Source of the DNA: Microcoleus sp. FACHB-61
GTDB taxonomy: Bacteria > Cyanobacteriota > Cyanobacteriia > Cyanobacteriales > Microcoleaceae
Direction of reading: 5' to 3'
DNA: 64,000 nt
Assembly (NCBI GenBank): GCA_014695295.1
Contig: JACJNY010000037.1
Span: 1 to 64,000 of the forward strand
Shown: positions 54,665-63,989 of the stretch, one piece after another
Layout: the number at the start of each line of letters is the position of its first letter
How positions within the stretch are numbered: position 1 is the stretch's first letter
Made by a program: the position numbers and the translations under genes
The notes under the pieces: generated by a model
Seen by the model: the letters and a program-made list of their open reading frames with translations, nothing else
The model's database searches: none
Told to the model about the DNA's origin: nothing

Positions 54665-55513
54665 TTAAAAATCCCCTTCATCTACTTGGAATACCGTCAA
54701 TCCCAAGCCTCTCCACATATCAACAACTTGCTGGCGATCGTCCAACACAAACTTAACATTATATTTCCCTGCAATATGCCGCCGATAGAACTCCTCTTTA
54801 ATAATCGAATCCTTCCTCATGTCTCCCGTTTTCCGCATATAAAGGTTGGCATAATTCACCTCGTACTGCTGCAACCATTTTTTAGTTTGAGGCTGACAGT
54901 CATCGGTTCGGCCCGACACTACAATAATATGGGCGCTGGACTGCCACTTGCGAACAGTATCTAAAACTGGCTGATTTGGCAAATCGCGATCGCACGTCGA
55001 AGCATCAAAAGGATTTCTGCCATTGAGAAGCGCTAATGTGCCGTCCATATCAACAATAATTGCATCCGGCAAATCCGGGTTATATTTCGGCGGCTCAACG
55101 GGAACCCGCACGTACTTATTGTACATCTTCAGGATCACATCTTTGCCCACCGAATTAAGCCTTTTCAAATCCCGTTTAATACATTCCTCAACCGGAACTT
55201 GCAGGAAAGAATCATTAACTTCGACGATGGCTTTACCTTTTACCAACTGTTTGATATGCTCGATGTGAGACCCGAAATTAGTATCATCAACAATGACGTG
55301 CTTGCCGCTTTCCAAAGCCATCAAAATAATCGTATCTCTCAACTGCAAAATAAACTTTTCATTCGCCTGCGACCAATGAGAAGCGTGAGCCATTTCTCTG
55401 AGCAAATCTTTATTGCTGCGCACCCACTTTGCAGGTTCAGACAGCAGCAATTCCCTAGCAAATTGAGATTTTCCCGAAGCAGGTAAACCGACAAGTACAA
55501 TAACTCTTTTCAT
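54665..55513 (-). CDS. T4-type polynucleotide 5'-kinase/3'-phosphatase
   Basis: The 282-residue protein has the same layout as phage T4 Pnkp. The N-terminal kinase has the P-loop GLPASGKS (9-16), the acceptor-site NKDLLR (D36, R39) and VDDTNF. The C-terminal DxDGT phosphatase has VDMDGTL (D155, D157), SGRTDD (200-205) and LDDR (D258, D259). It heals RNA ends by phosphorylating 5'-OH and removing 3' or 2',3'-cyclic phosphate. It lies downstream of the RNA ligase gene on the same strand, separated by about 190 bp including a heptamer repeat just before its start. Confidence 0.9.
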   Translation of the reverse strand: MKRVIVLVGLPASGKSQFARELLLSEPAKWVRSNKDLLREMAHASHWSQANEKFILQLRDTIILMALESGKHVIVDDTNFGSHIEHIKQLVKGKAIVEVNDSFLQVPVEECIKRDLKRLNSVGKDVILKMYNKYVRVPVEPPKYNPDLPDAIIVDMDGTLALLNGRNPFDASTCDRDLPNQPVLDTVRKWQSSAHIIVVSGRTDDCQPQTKKWLQQYEVNYANLYMRKTGDMRKDSIIKEEFYRRHIAGKYNVKFVLDDRQQVVDMWRGLGLTVFQVDEGDF

Positions 55514-55522
55514 GGTAATTAG

Positions 55523-55568
55523 AAGGAAGAAGGAAGAAGGAAGAAGGAAGAAGGAAGAAGAAAGAATG
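55523..55568. repeat. GAAGGAA heptamer tandem repeat upstream of the Pnkp gene
   Basis: About five perfect copies of GAAGGAA (TTCCTTC on the gene strand) plus degenerate ends, starting 10 bp before the Pnkp ATG. Copy-number change would alter the leader but not the reading frame. Confidence 0.75.
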
Positions 55569-55704
55569 CTGATACAGCAAAATTTTTAGCTGTATCTTAG
55601 GTTTAATTAGGTGCATTTCTTTCTTCGCTCAGCTAAAATATAATGTTAATCTTCGTTCGTAGTGAGGACTAAAGTCCTCATTCAAGAAACGACTGTAGTC
55701 GTTA

Positions 55705-56790
55705 CTAAAAACCTAGATGGATGTAATCTAAAGCCAATAGCTCCTCTATTTTATAGATATTAACATCACGGAGAGCTTCTTTCACTCCCGCAACTCTTCG
55801 GGCCCGCAAAGAAAACAAAATCCCGGAATACGGCAAATGTTTCACAGCTAATGCAAAATCTTTCTGAACTTCGATATGTTCGTGCTGTCGGTAAGCTTCC
55901 TCGATTTCTTCAACCAAAGATTGATATTTGTCCTTAGCTTGTTGATACAACTCGCTCCACTCAGGAAAATAAGCTAAAAACTCTTCTCCTTCATTAGTTA
56001 AAACAATTTCTATCAGGCGGCGGGTCGAAAACCCTTCGCGCAGATGGGAAATCGCGACATATTGCGGAGACTTAACTTTAACTCGGTTGAAGTTAGCATC
56101 GCAGATAATATACCCTTCCGAATTCATCGGATCTAAATGTTGAGCCGCTTCGATAACTTCTTTCCAGCTAGTTAAAGGATAGGATGCAACTAATTCCCAT
56201 CCGTATTTATTTGCCCAAATACTCGGGTCGGTTTCTAGCAGCGTTTGAGTGTTGCGAACCCCGTGGAGCACGATTTGATTGTTTTTTGGCTGGACAACTA
56301 TTCTATTGTAAGGCGTGATCAATTCAAAGATAAAACACTGGTCGGTTTCTTCCGGCAATTGATATCCCAATTCTTGCCAGACTTTCCAAAAAAGTTCGGC
56401 AAAGCTGAATCCAAAACCGTTAACTTCGCCGCTGGCATCGGGAGTGCCGCTAGATTGCACTCTCCATTCTCCCTTGTAAAAATACAGTACAATCAGAGAA
56501 CCGTCTAGTTTTTCATAAACTTTGGCATGACTCCAATCAATTGCAGCGGCGTGGATTTCTCCGTAATTAAAAAATTTGTCGTAGGGATAAGAAACTATCT
56601 GCCAATCTTGAGATGAATCTAAAATAATGCCTCGGCACTGCTGGACTATTTTTTCGCCCAAGGGAGATTCTATCTGCGAGTATTTCAGACAGACTAAATC
56701 GGGATATTGGCGGTGGCGGCTAACTTTGATATGATAAGTTTCGGACAAAGTTTCCAATCCGTGCTGGCGTAAATACTCTTGCAGTTCCAC
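55705..56790 (-). CDS. T4 RNA ligase 1-family RNA ligase
   Basis: A 361-residue ATP-dependent RNA ligase of the Rnl1 type (T4 Rnl1 has 374 residues). The nucleotidyltransferase motif is YEKLDGS (K94), with CRGII (R53) before it, CFIFELITPYN (motif III), SEGYII (motif IV) and VKVKSPQY (motif V). The C-terminal helical region is Rnl1-like. It seals 3'-OH/5'-phosphate RNA ends. The Pnkp gene lies downstream, so the two can act in succession, as in T4 repair of cleaved tRNA. Confidence 0.9.
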   Translation of the reverse strand: MELQEYLRQHGLETLSETYHIKVSRHRQYPDLVCLKYSQIESPLGEKIVQQCRGIILDSSQDWQIVSYPYDKFFNYGEIHAAAIDWSHAKVYEKLDGSLIVLYFYKGEWRVQSSGTPDASGEVNGFGFSFAELFWKVWQELGYQLPEETDQCFIFELITPYNRIVVQPKNNQIVLHGVRNTQTLLETDPSIWANKYGWELVASYPLTSWKEVIEAAQHLDPMNSEGYIICDANFNRVKVKSPQYVAISHLREGFSTRRLIEIVLTNEGEEFLAYFPEWSELYQQAKDKYQSLVEEIEEAYRQHEHIEVQKDFALAVKHLPYSGILFSLRARRVAGVKEALRDVNIYKIEELLALDYIHLGF

Positions 56791-56981
56791 GTTCTCTTCC
56801 TAAATTTTTCGCCTTCTCTATTCTATCTGTAACTGCATATTTTAGTGAATTTGTCAAAAAAAATTAAACTTGCTTTTTTTCTGAATGCCTATTGTGAGGT
56901 TTGTATTTGGGAGTATCGTTGTAAATAGGTGAAGGCGCTTCACCGAAAGACAGGACTGTTTCGACATCAAGGAAAAACACA

Positions 56982-57542
56982 GTGAACAATAAATTATTAC
57001 TTTTGGTGACTTCGACCTGTGTATTGACTGCTTTAGTACCTGTATCGCGAGTTTTTGGTGCGTGGGAATTGTCTCAGCTACCGCCGCAAACAAAATCTGT
57101 TGCTGTAGTGGGTACGGCTGTTCCGGTAAGTCAAATTTTGCAAAAGTTAAAAGGCAAAACACAAGTACCAATTTTAATCCCCAGCCGGATTCCTATTCCC
57201 CTGAAGCTTTACTATCGAAGCCAAGCGGAAGCGGGCAGCTATAGTATTTCTATGGAGACTACAGCAGATTGCCGAGGTACAACAGTTTGCACTTTTGGGT
57301 CAATTCAAGGTCAAAAAGGCGGGGATTTTACTACAAAAGTAGAAGGGGTAACTAAGACGTTAAAAAATGTCAAACTTGCGGGCGGAGTGAAAGGAGTTTT
57401 TCACAATGGTTGCGGGGCTTACTGCACAGCAACTCTTGAGTGGAAAACTCAGGGTTTTATGTATACCGTCGCCATTAAGAACGGACGAGAATCTGATTTA
57501 ATTTTCATAGCAAATTCTGCTATTCTAGCTCGGAAGCGTTAA
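56982..57542 (+). CDS. Exported protein, paralogue of the next gene
   Basis: I do not recognise a named family. The 186-residue protein has a signal peptide (1-26, LLLLVTSTCVLTALVPV) and a mature domain with four cysteines in two pairs: DCRGTTVCTFG and GCGAYCTAT. The domain also reads QILQKLKGKTQVPILIPSRIP, and NGRE-x-IANSA at the end. The 334-residue gene downstream shares this whole domain, indicating tandem duplication. Two disulfides are likely in the periplasm. Confidence 0.75.
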   Translation: MNNKLLLLVTSTCVLTALVPVSRVFGAWELSQLPPQTKSVAVVGTAVPVSQILQKLKGKTQVPILIPSRIPIPLKLYYRSQAEAGSYSISMETTADCRGTTVCTFGSIQGQKGGDFTTKVEGVTKTLKNVKLAGGVKGVFHNGCGAYCTATLEWKTQGFMYTVAIKNGRESDLIFIANSAILARKR

Positions 57543-57568
57543 GTTTTGTAGTCTTGAACGCACAAATT

Positions 57569-57603
57569 CTATCTGTAGGGTGCGCAGTGCGCACCTTACC
57601 GTT
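57569..57603. repeat. GTGCGCA palindromic repeat core
   Basis: TGTAGGGTGCGCAGTGCGCA and CCTTACC, matching the core at 46829-46857 and 22808-22830. The outer arms were not recognised here. Confidence 0.5.
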
Positions 57604-57687
57604 ATTGTATGAGAGATATTAACTCGCACTCGCCCTTTACAAGATGCTATGGTTTTTTTGCGCTTACCTACTTAGGGGGAAATTAGG

Positions 57688-58692
57688 ATGAGGGGAAGAT
57701 GGCTATTTGCGGCGATTTTTGCTTGTGTGGTGACTGCTTTTACGATCGCACCTTTGACACCCAACTCAGCGTTAGCAAGGACAGAACTCCCGATTACAGA
57801 AATCCGCTGGTTTAATTTTTCCCCTGAAGATAGCTGGCAACCGATACAATTTATTGTACCCGATCGCAATACTGCAAAATCTGCCGGCCGCCGCAAGTTG
57901 CGGTTGTACGATGTTCATATTGCCAAGATGTTTGAGATTTCTCATTTTCTGTGCGATCGCGATCGCGCTTCTGAAGGTTACAATTGGTCTTATCAAGCGG
58001 AAAATGGCAGTATTGAGATGGGACGCTTCAAAATTAGCTGCAATCTCGCCCGCGAAATAGCTGCTGTTTACGGGTTAGGAAAACCAGAAATTTCAGTCAT
58101 TCGCCGCAACTTCAACCTGAAAAACGGCCGCCCTTCTTTTGAGCTAGAAAAATACTCGATTCCCACTTTGAACATTGGTAAAAATAGAGTTTTGCAGTGG
58201 AGAGATTTTGTGCAAAAGTTTCCCCCTATCCCCGATAATTCAGGTGCAAACCAAGCTAACAGTAGTTTTCCTGCGAGTAGCATCTTTCGGCAAATCAAAG
58301 GCAAAACGCGAGTGCCGATTTTTCTTCCGAGTAGACTTCCTTTATCTGACATTCAGCAAGTTGATTTTGATGTGCAAGCAGGTTCGCACGGTTACATTGT
58401 GGGAATGTATTTAGGCAAAGGATGCCGCGCGGGAGCCTGTTATTTTGGCACAATCGAAGCTAAAAGAAATGAACCGTTTTCGCCTCCTTCGCAATTGCCG
58501 CAGGATACTTACAGAAGCATTGAATTGGCGGGCGGATTCAGGGGAATTTATTTCAATAATTGCGGTGCTTACTGCACTGCTTTTGTTGAGTGGCAAAGGC
58601 TGGGGGTGCTGTACCGAGTCACAAGGAAAAACGGACGGCAGCAAGAAGTTGTCCAGATAGCAAATTCTGCACTTCAAGCAGGGCAACGTTAA
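57688..58692 (+). CDS. Exported protein with duplicated-family C-terminal domain
   Basis: The 334-residue protein has a signal peptide (cleavage near ALA, residue 31) and an N-terminal region (about 35-190) absent from its neighbour. It has the shared C-terminal domain (about 200-334: IFRQIKGKTRVPIFLPSRLP, GCRAGACYFG, NNCGAYCTAF, KNGRQQ). The four cysteines and IANSAL end match the 186-residue protein at 56982. Function unknown. The two genes are 145 bp apart and on the same strand. Confidence 0.75.
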   Translation: MRGRWLFAAIFACVVTAFTIAPLTPNSALARTELPITEIRWFNFSPEDSWQPIQFIVPDRNTAKSAGRRKLRLYDVHIAKMFEISHFLCDRDRASEGYNWSYQAENGSIEMGRFKISCNLAREIAAVYGLGKPEISVIRRNFNLKNGRPSFELEKYSIPTLNIGKNRVLQWRDFVQKFPPIPDNSGANQANSSFPASSIFRQIKGKTRVPIFLPSRLPLSDIQQVDFDVQAGSHGYIVGMYLGKGCRAGACYFGTIEAKRNEPFSPPSQLPQDTYRSIELAGGFRGIYFNNCGAYCTAFVEWQRLGVLYRVTRKNGRQQEVVQIANSALQAGQR

Positions 58693-59236
58693 ATTTGGGT
58701 GAGAAATGGAAAAGGTAAGCGCGAGCGAAGCTATGCCGAAGGGAATCGCCCTTTTGTCAACGAAGCTGCTACAAATAAATACGATCGCCCTTTTCCCCTC
58801 GCAACTACATTTCTCTCCCCAAATCTCGCAACCTTTGAGCTAATTCTTTCGAGCTGCTGCTGAGCTAACTCCTCATGCCAACCAGGTTCATCCGGCTCGA
58901 CCCTAGGTAAATCTTACATCGCCTGCAGCCTTTGCTTCGGAATGTCGATCGCCCCCCTGCCAGCGATGCCCAATGCTGGATGGGAAACATCATCAAGGCT
59001 CACTGCTACAGGCGGTCATACAATTTTAGATTTTAGATTTTAGATTGGCAATGGCTTATTCTGTAAAGGTTTGGAGCTTGCCTACCGTTGCATCCTTTTT
59101 TAAAACTGGCGGTCAAAATCTGGTATTTCTATTTTATCGCCCGAATTGTCCCAACCAGCAATTAAAGTCCCCACCTGCGCTACGCTAGATCAGGTGAATA
59201 TATTGGCTGATTTCAAGCTATCCTCCGATCGATCTT
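58693..59236. other. Gene-free stretch with a possible decayed antitoxin-like fragment
   Basis: The minus strand around 58800-58910 can be read as PRVEPDEPGWHEELAQQQLE, faintly like addiction-module proteins, but without a start and with stops nearby. Not called as a gene. A heptamer array lies at 59027-59046. Confidence 0.4.
59027..59046. repeat. Heptamer tandem repeat (TTTAGAT)n
   Basis: Two to three TTTAGAT copies upstream of hemC, same unit as the other arrays. Confidence 0.7.
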
Positions 59237-60208
59237 ATGTCTCCAACCACATCTGCCCCTTCCCGAACCGTTCGCATCGGTTCCCGCAAAAGCCAACTCG
59301 CTCTCGTGCAAACCCACTGGGTGCAAGAACAGCTACAGAAACACTTCCCGGAACACACTTTTGAAGTCCACACCATGTCCACCCAAGGGGACATAATTCT
59401 TGATGTCGCCCTCGCTAAAATTGGCGATAAAGGACTTTTTACCAAAGAATTAGAAACGGGAATGATTAACAATGAAACGGACTTTGCCGTTCATTCCCTC
59501 AAAGATTTGCCTACCAATTTGCCCGAAGGTTTAATTTTAGGATGCGTCACCGAACGGGAAAATCCCGCTGACGCCCTGGTAGTTCACTCCAAGCACAAAG
59601 ACAAGCAACTCGACACCCTCCCCGAAGGTGCAGTAATCGGTACTTCTTCCCTGCGGCGGCTAGCTCAACTGCGGCACCATTTCCCTCATTTTGAATTTAA
59701 AGATATTCGCGGCAATCTCAATACTCGACTCGCTAAATTAGATGATGGCGGTTACGATGCGATTATTTTAGCAGTTGCGGGATTGGAAAGATTGGGAATG
59801 GGCGATCGCATCCATCAAATTATCCCTGCTGAAATCTCCCTTCACGCCGTCGGACAAGGTGCTTTGGGCATCGAATGCCGCGCCGGAGATACAGAAATCA
59901 TGGCAGTGATTAAAGCTCTCGAACACTCGGAAACCGCCCAAAGATGTTATGCTGAACGCGCATTTCTACGGGAATTAGAAGGCGGCTGTCAAGTGCCGAT
60001 AGGCGTCAATACCAAAATAGAAAACGGTCAATTAACCTTAACCGGAATGGTATCGAGTCTCGACGGCCAGCGATTCGTCAAAGATACTGTTTCCGGCGCC
60101 GCCGAAACTGCTGAAATGCTGGGAATTGACCTCGCTCACCGCCTGCGTAAACAGGGAGCTAGTGAAATTTTGGAGGAAATATTTGTCCAAGTTCAGCGCG
60201 GTTCCTAA
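59237..60208 (+). CDS. hemC: Hydroxymethylbilane synthase (porphobilinogen deaminase)
   Basis: The 323-residue enzyme joins four porphobilinogens into hydroxymethylbilane for tetrapyrrole (heme, chlorophyll, bilin) synthesis. The signature motifs are [44 protein letters not shown], and the cofactor cysteine in [11 protein letters not shown]. The ATG follows a short leader with no strong Shine-Dalgarno. It is monocistronic here. The size and motif order are normal. Confidence 0.97.
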   Translation: MSPTTSAPSRTVRIGSRKSQLALVQTHWVQEQLQKHFPEHTFEVHTMSTQGDIILDVALAKIGDKGLFTKELETGMINNETDFAVHSLKDLPTNLPEGLILGCVTERENPADALVVHSKHKDKQLDTLPEGAVIGTSSLRRLAQLRHHFPHFEFKDIRGNLNTRLAKLDDGGYDAIILAVAGLERLGMGDRIHQIIPAEISLHAVGQGALGIECRAGDTEIMAVIKALEHSETAQRCYAERAFLRELEGGCQVPIGVNTKIENGQLTLTGMVSSLDGQRFVKDTVSGAAETAEMLGIDLAHRLRKQGASEILEEIFVQVQRGS

Positions 60209-60652
60209 ACGCGATCGGCATCTATTTGTCAATGCTTTTAGACTAATCTAGAGAGATCGCCTTTTGTAAAATAAAAATAACTGGCGGTTCGCTTTTGCTT
60301 TCACAGGTACACGAGCAGTATGTTTGTAGATTTTTGATGGGATTTGAGATTGGACTTGCGAACCCGAGATCAGAAACCCGGTTTGTTCTATATCTGGTCG
60401 TCAAACTAAGGATTTTCGCTGATTCCGGGTTCAAGAGCGTAAGTCCTATTAGATGATAAAATTGAGCCTCGGTTTCAAAAAAATCTAACTAATTTAGGAC
60501 GCTCCGCACGGGTGGATGTTTCCATTTAGAAGGCAAGATTTATCGCAGAAACCAATTTTTTTTCGTAAGTTCTAATTCTCAACATACCCATCCAAAATCT
60601 ACAATCAAACATCCAAAATTAATCAGCAATTTATTTCAGGGAAAGGCAAAAT
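60209..60652. other. Gene-free stretch
   Basis: Contains a half copy of the GAAACCCGGTTT arm near 60378 and a GCGTAAGTCCTA motif shared with the dispersed repeats. No coding sequence is supported. The right end should hold the promoter of the protease gene. Confidence 0.45.
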
Positions 60653-61480
60653 ATGAGCGCTAGGGAAACTCAATTAAAGCTGGAAGGGAAAAAAGTTCAG
60701 CAACTTTATCGCAAAATGCAGGCTGACCAAAAAGCTTTGCAGGAGCAATTGAAAGAGTTTAAAACTCAGGCAGGAAATTTGTCGGATGTAGTCGAGCAAG
60801 TCTTGCCGTCCGTAGTTTCAGTTTACGTCATGGATTGGGAGACACAAGAAGAGATTTCTTCAGGGAGTGGCTTCTTTGTATCGCCGGACATAATTGTCAC
60901 GAACTATCACGTTGTCGAAGATATTGCCGATGAAGATTACTTCTATGAAGAAGATGAAATCGAACAGGTTTTAGTGGAAACTCACGACGGAAAATTGAGA
61001 TTGGCAGAAGTGGTGTTTACCGGTAATGCTGAAGAAGATTTAGCATTGCTCTTAATTAGCGATTTTACCTTCAACCCGGAAACAGGGGAACAAGTGGAAT
61101 CTCCCCACGAATATCCTCCCCTAGAGTTGTCTTTTGATATGAAAATGGGAGATAGAGTAATTGCTGTGGGCAATCCTTTGGGGCAGTTTGCTTCAACTGT
61201 AACTCAAGGTATTATTAGTGCAATTCGCGAACCAGACGAGTATGAAGAAGGCGAGGACGAAGAAGATGCTGTTGCTGAGGTGAAGGTGTTGCAAACTGAT
61301 GCGCTGATTAATCCGGGAAATTCTGGCGGGCCGCTGATTAATATGGCCGGTCAAGTGGTTGGGGTGAATACCTGGGGATGGGAAGATGCTGATAATATTA
61401 ATTTGGCGATCGCCTCTGAAGCTTTGGATGACTTTTTAGCTGGATTTGAAGAAACTTTTGAGGAGGATTCTCAGAATTAG
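60653..61480 (+). CDS. HtrA-like (S1C) serine protease without PDZ domain or signal peptide
   Basis: The 275-residue protein has a chymotrypsin-like S1C domain. The catalytic triad is H86 (NYHVVED), D129 (AEEDLALL) and S224 (GNSGGPL). The N-terminal 40 residues are a charged coiled coil (QLYRKMQADQKALQEQLKEF) and no signal peptide is seen. A highly acidic loop (about 193-207: EPDEYEEGEDEEDAV) sits between the domain strands. There is no PDZ domain, unlike DegP/HtrA. It probably acts in the cytoplasm, on targets unknown. Confidence 0.9.
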   Translation: MSARETQLKLEGKKVQQLYRKMQADQKALQEQLKEFKTQAGNLSDVVEQVLPSVVSVYVMDWETQEEISSGSGFFVSPDIIVTNYHVVEDIADEDYFYEEDEIEQVLVETHDGKLRLAEVVFTGNAEEDLALLLISDFTFNPETGEQVESPHEYPPLELSFDMKMGDRVIAVGNPLGQFASTVTQGIISAIREPDEYEEGEDEEDAVAEVKVLQTDALINPGNSGGPLINMAGQVVGVNTWGWEDADNINLAIASEALDDFLAGFEETFEEDSQN

Positions 61481-61887
61481 TCGGGAGTTGTCGGTAATAT
61501 GTGATTCGGGCGATCGCTCTTTTTCTGAGAGGGAATTGAAAATGCGATCGCTATTTCCTTATTTACATACTGAATTGCATACTGATGGCTTCGGGTTCAG
61601 TTTTACTAATGCGTAAAGGTTATAAAATTGCATACCATTTTTGATGTTTACCGTCAATCAGAAAGTGACATATAAATTTGATTAGATAGTGAAAATTGTC
61701 GCCGGAGGGGAGTCCGGGCGATCGCTCTTTTGTTTAGCCTTCCGCAACGCGGATAAAAACGGATGGAAAAATGGCGATCGCTACAACAACTCAGATTTAT
61801 ACTTGTTTTTGGGCGCTGCGTTAATATTGTGCCGCTCGCCATTTAAACTTAATCTAGAGTAACTACCTCAAGGAACACAAAAAAATA
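61481..61887. other. Gene-free stretch with HIP1 motifs
   Basis: Two related segments GGGCGATCGCTCTTTT (61509 and 61717) are present, plus other HIP1 sites. No gene is supported. The right end is the glgA leader (AAGGAACACAAAAAAATA). Confidence 0.5.
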
Positions 61888-63315
61888 ATGCGCATTTTAT
61901 TTGTATCCGCCGAAGCAGCACCCCTAGCCAAAGTGGGCGGTATGGGCGATGTCGTCGGCGCTTTGCCTAAATTTCTGCGGCGCATGGGACACGATGTCCG
62001 CATCTTCATGCCCTACTACGGTTTCATCCCGGACAAAATGGACGTTCCCAAAAAACCTGTTTGGGATGGGGCGGCCATGTTCCAAAACTTCTCCGTCTTT
62101 GAAAGTGTTTTGCCGGGAACCGATGTACCTTTATACTTATTGCAACATCCATCTTTCTTGCCCCGCCGCGTTTACGGTGGTGTAGATGAAGATTGGAGGT
62201 TCACTTTCTTTGCCAATGCTGCGGCTGAATTTGCCTGGAATCACTGGAAGCCACAAATTATTCACTGTCACGACTGGCATACGGGGATGATACCTGTTTG
62301 GATGAGCCCAGACCCCGATATCAGCACGGTTTTTACTATTCACAATTTAGCTTATCAAGGGCCGTGGCGCTGGCGTTTGGAGCAGATGACTTGGTGCCCT
62401 TGGTATATGCAAGGTCACAATACAATGGCTGCCGCAGTACAGTTTGCCGATCGAGTAAATACAGTTTCGCCGACTTACGCCGAGCAAATAAAAACGCCAG
62501 CTTACGGGGAAAGTTTGGAAGGTTTGCTGTCTTTCATCGGCGGCAAGGTTTCGGGCATTTTGAACGGAATTGATACAGAATCTTACAACCCAGAAACTGA
62601 CAAGTACATCCATCAACAATTCAGTGCTGATACTATTGAAAAGCGCCCAGCTAACAAAATTGCTCTGCAAGAAGAAGTCGGTTTAGAAGTGAATAAAGGT
62701 GCCTTTTTAATGGGCATGGTGACGCGGCTGGTAGAACAGAAGGGATTGGATTTGATTATTCAAATGCTCGATCGCTTCATGGCCTATACCGACGCTCAAT
62801 TTATTGTACTCGGAACGGGCGATCGCTACTACGAAACCCAACTCTGGCAAATGACAGCCCGCTATCCGGGTCGGATGTCAACCCAACTACTTTACAACGA
62901 GGCCCTTTCTCGGCGCGTTTACGCAGGCTGCGACACCTTCCTGATGCCCAGCCGTTTCGAGCCCTGCGGCATCAGCCAAATGCTCGCCCTCCGCTACGGG
63001 TGCGTGCCAATGGTTCGCCGCACCGGCGGTTTAGTCGATACCGTTTCCCACAACAACCCGATCGACAATACCGGTACAGGTTACTGTTTCGATCGCTACG
63101 AACCCCTCGACTTGTTCACCTGCATGATCAGAACTTGGGAAGGTTTCCGCTACAAAGATAAGTGGAAAGAACTGCAACAGCGCGGCATGAGAGAAGATTT
63201 TAGCTGGAATATTTCGGCCCGGAAATACGTCAACTTGTACAGCGATATTTTGGGACTGCCGCCAGAAGGAACTGCACCGGAACCAGAGCCAGAATTGATC
63301 GTTGGTAAAAGTTAA
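61888..63315 (+). CDS. glgA: Glycogen synthase
   Basis: The 475-residue GT5 enzyme elongates glycogen from ADP-glucose. It starts with MRILFVSAEAAPLAKVGGMGD (ADP-glucose site KVGGM) and has HDWHTGMIPVW and SRFEPCGISQMLALRYG near the C-terminus, as in bacterial GlgA. The length is typical. A hairpin follows at 63325-63380. The gene is monocistronic here. Confidence 0.97.
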   Translation: MRILFVSAEAAPLAKVGGMGDVVGALPKFLRRMGHDVRIFMPYYGFIPDKMDVPKKPVWDGAAMFQNFSVFESVLPGTDVPLYLLQHPSFLPRRVYGGVDEDWRFTFFANAAAEFAWNHWKPQIIHCHDWHTGMIPVWMSPDPDISTVFTIHNLAYQGPWRWRLEQMTWCPWYMQGHNTMAAAVQFADRVNTVSPTYAEQIKTPAYGESLEGLLSFIGGKVSGILNGIDTESYNPETDKYIHQQFSADTIEKRPANKIALQEEVGLEVNKGAFLMGMVTRLVEQKGLDLIIQMLDRFMAYTDAQFIVLGTGDRYYETQLWQMTARYPGRMSTQLLYNEALSRRVYAGCDTFLMPSRFEPCGISQMLALRYGCVPMVRRTGGLVDTVSHNNPIDNTGTGYCFDRYEPLDLFTCMIRTWEGFRYKDKWKELQQRGMREDFSWNISARKYVNLYSDILGLPPEGTAPEPEPELIVGKS

Positions 63316-63324
63316 TCTTAGTAA

Positions 63325-63380
63325 GGTGCGTCAGTCGGTGTGTGATTCGACTGAATCTAGGGGCTATCGGCTGACGCACC
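63325..63380. repeat. GGTGCGTCAG palindrome after glgA
   Basis: The arms GGTGCGTCAG and CTGACGCACC are perfectly inverted, with a partial repeat GGTGCATCAGTCAATC at 63394. It may terminate glgA transcription; no T-run is seen, so a dispersed repeat is equally likely. Confidence 0.5.
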
Positions 63381-63410
63381 CTACAGCTTAGTAAGGTGCA
63401 TCAGTCAATC

Positions 63411-63442
63411 GATTTTAGATTTTAGATTTTAGATTTTAGATT
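63411..63442. repeat. Heptamer tandem repeat (ATTTTAG)n
   Basis: About four tandem copies of ATTTTAG downstream of glgA. Same unit as at 6484, 15641 and 59027. Confidence 0.8.
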
Positions 63443-63517
63443 GAAGCATTGACCCCACGGATAAATTCGGGGGCTTGTATCCTGGATGCTTTCGGTCGGT
63501 TTTTGATTCAATTTAAT

Positions 63518-63557
63518 CGATCGACTGACTACTGACTGCTGACTGCTGACTACTGAC
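63518..63557. repeat. TGACTAC/TGACTGC tandem repeat
   Basis: About five TGACTNC-type units just downstream of the DUF1824 gene. Similar to 20805-20858. Confidence 0.7.
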
Positions 63558-63560
63558 AAA

Positions 63561-63989
63561 TTAATCAACAAATAAATCGAGAGGTAAATGACCGTAAGTC
63601 CCGCTAACTCCACCTTCTGAGGAAGATTGACACGACACCAAAACGCCCCGGTAAGTTCCGGGATAGCCGTCAACATAATACGACCCCTTCAAAGTATTGA
63701 ACTTAATATAAACTGAACCAGCAAAGGTCGAGACAGCATTGGGATCTAAAACAGCTTGATATCCCAAAGCTTTCAAATAAGCTTCTAAAGCTAAAAACCC
63801 CTCCTCCGTCGAAGAAGCGCAAACTCCCAACATTTGATAATCCGACAAACTTGCTACCAGCAAAATCGCTTGACGGAGAGCCTGTTTTTCCAGCGGCGAT
63901 GCTACAGATTGCATATCCAGACAAGTGAAATCTTTGAGGATTTGCTGTGCTTCTTCAACAGTTAGGGTAGTCGGGTTTTGAGTAGACAT
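63561..63989 (-). CDS. DUF1824 family protein
   Basis: The 142-residue protein resembles DUF1824 proteins, found widely in cyanobacteria. Features include an N-terminal helix pair (EEAQQILKDFTCLD), a middle segment MLGVCASSTEEGFLALEAYLKALGY and a C-terminal strand region YYVDGYPGTYRGVLVSCQ. Function unknown. No signal peptide. It lies near the right edge and is convergent with glgA. Confidence 0.82.
   Translation of the reverse strand: MSTQNPTTLTVEEAQQILKDFTCLDMQSVASPLEKQALRQAILLVASLSDYQMLGVCASSTEEGFLALEAYLKALGYQAVLDPNAVSTFAGSVYIKFNTLKGSYYVDGYPGTYRGVLVSCQSSSEGGVSGTYGHLPLDLFVD

Noticed and set aside
58800-58910. Minus-strand reading faintly like an addiction-module protein
   Set aside because: No start codon, several nearby stops and only weak similarity; not called.
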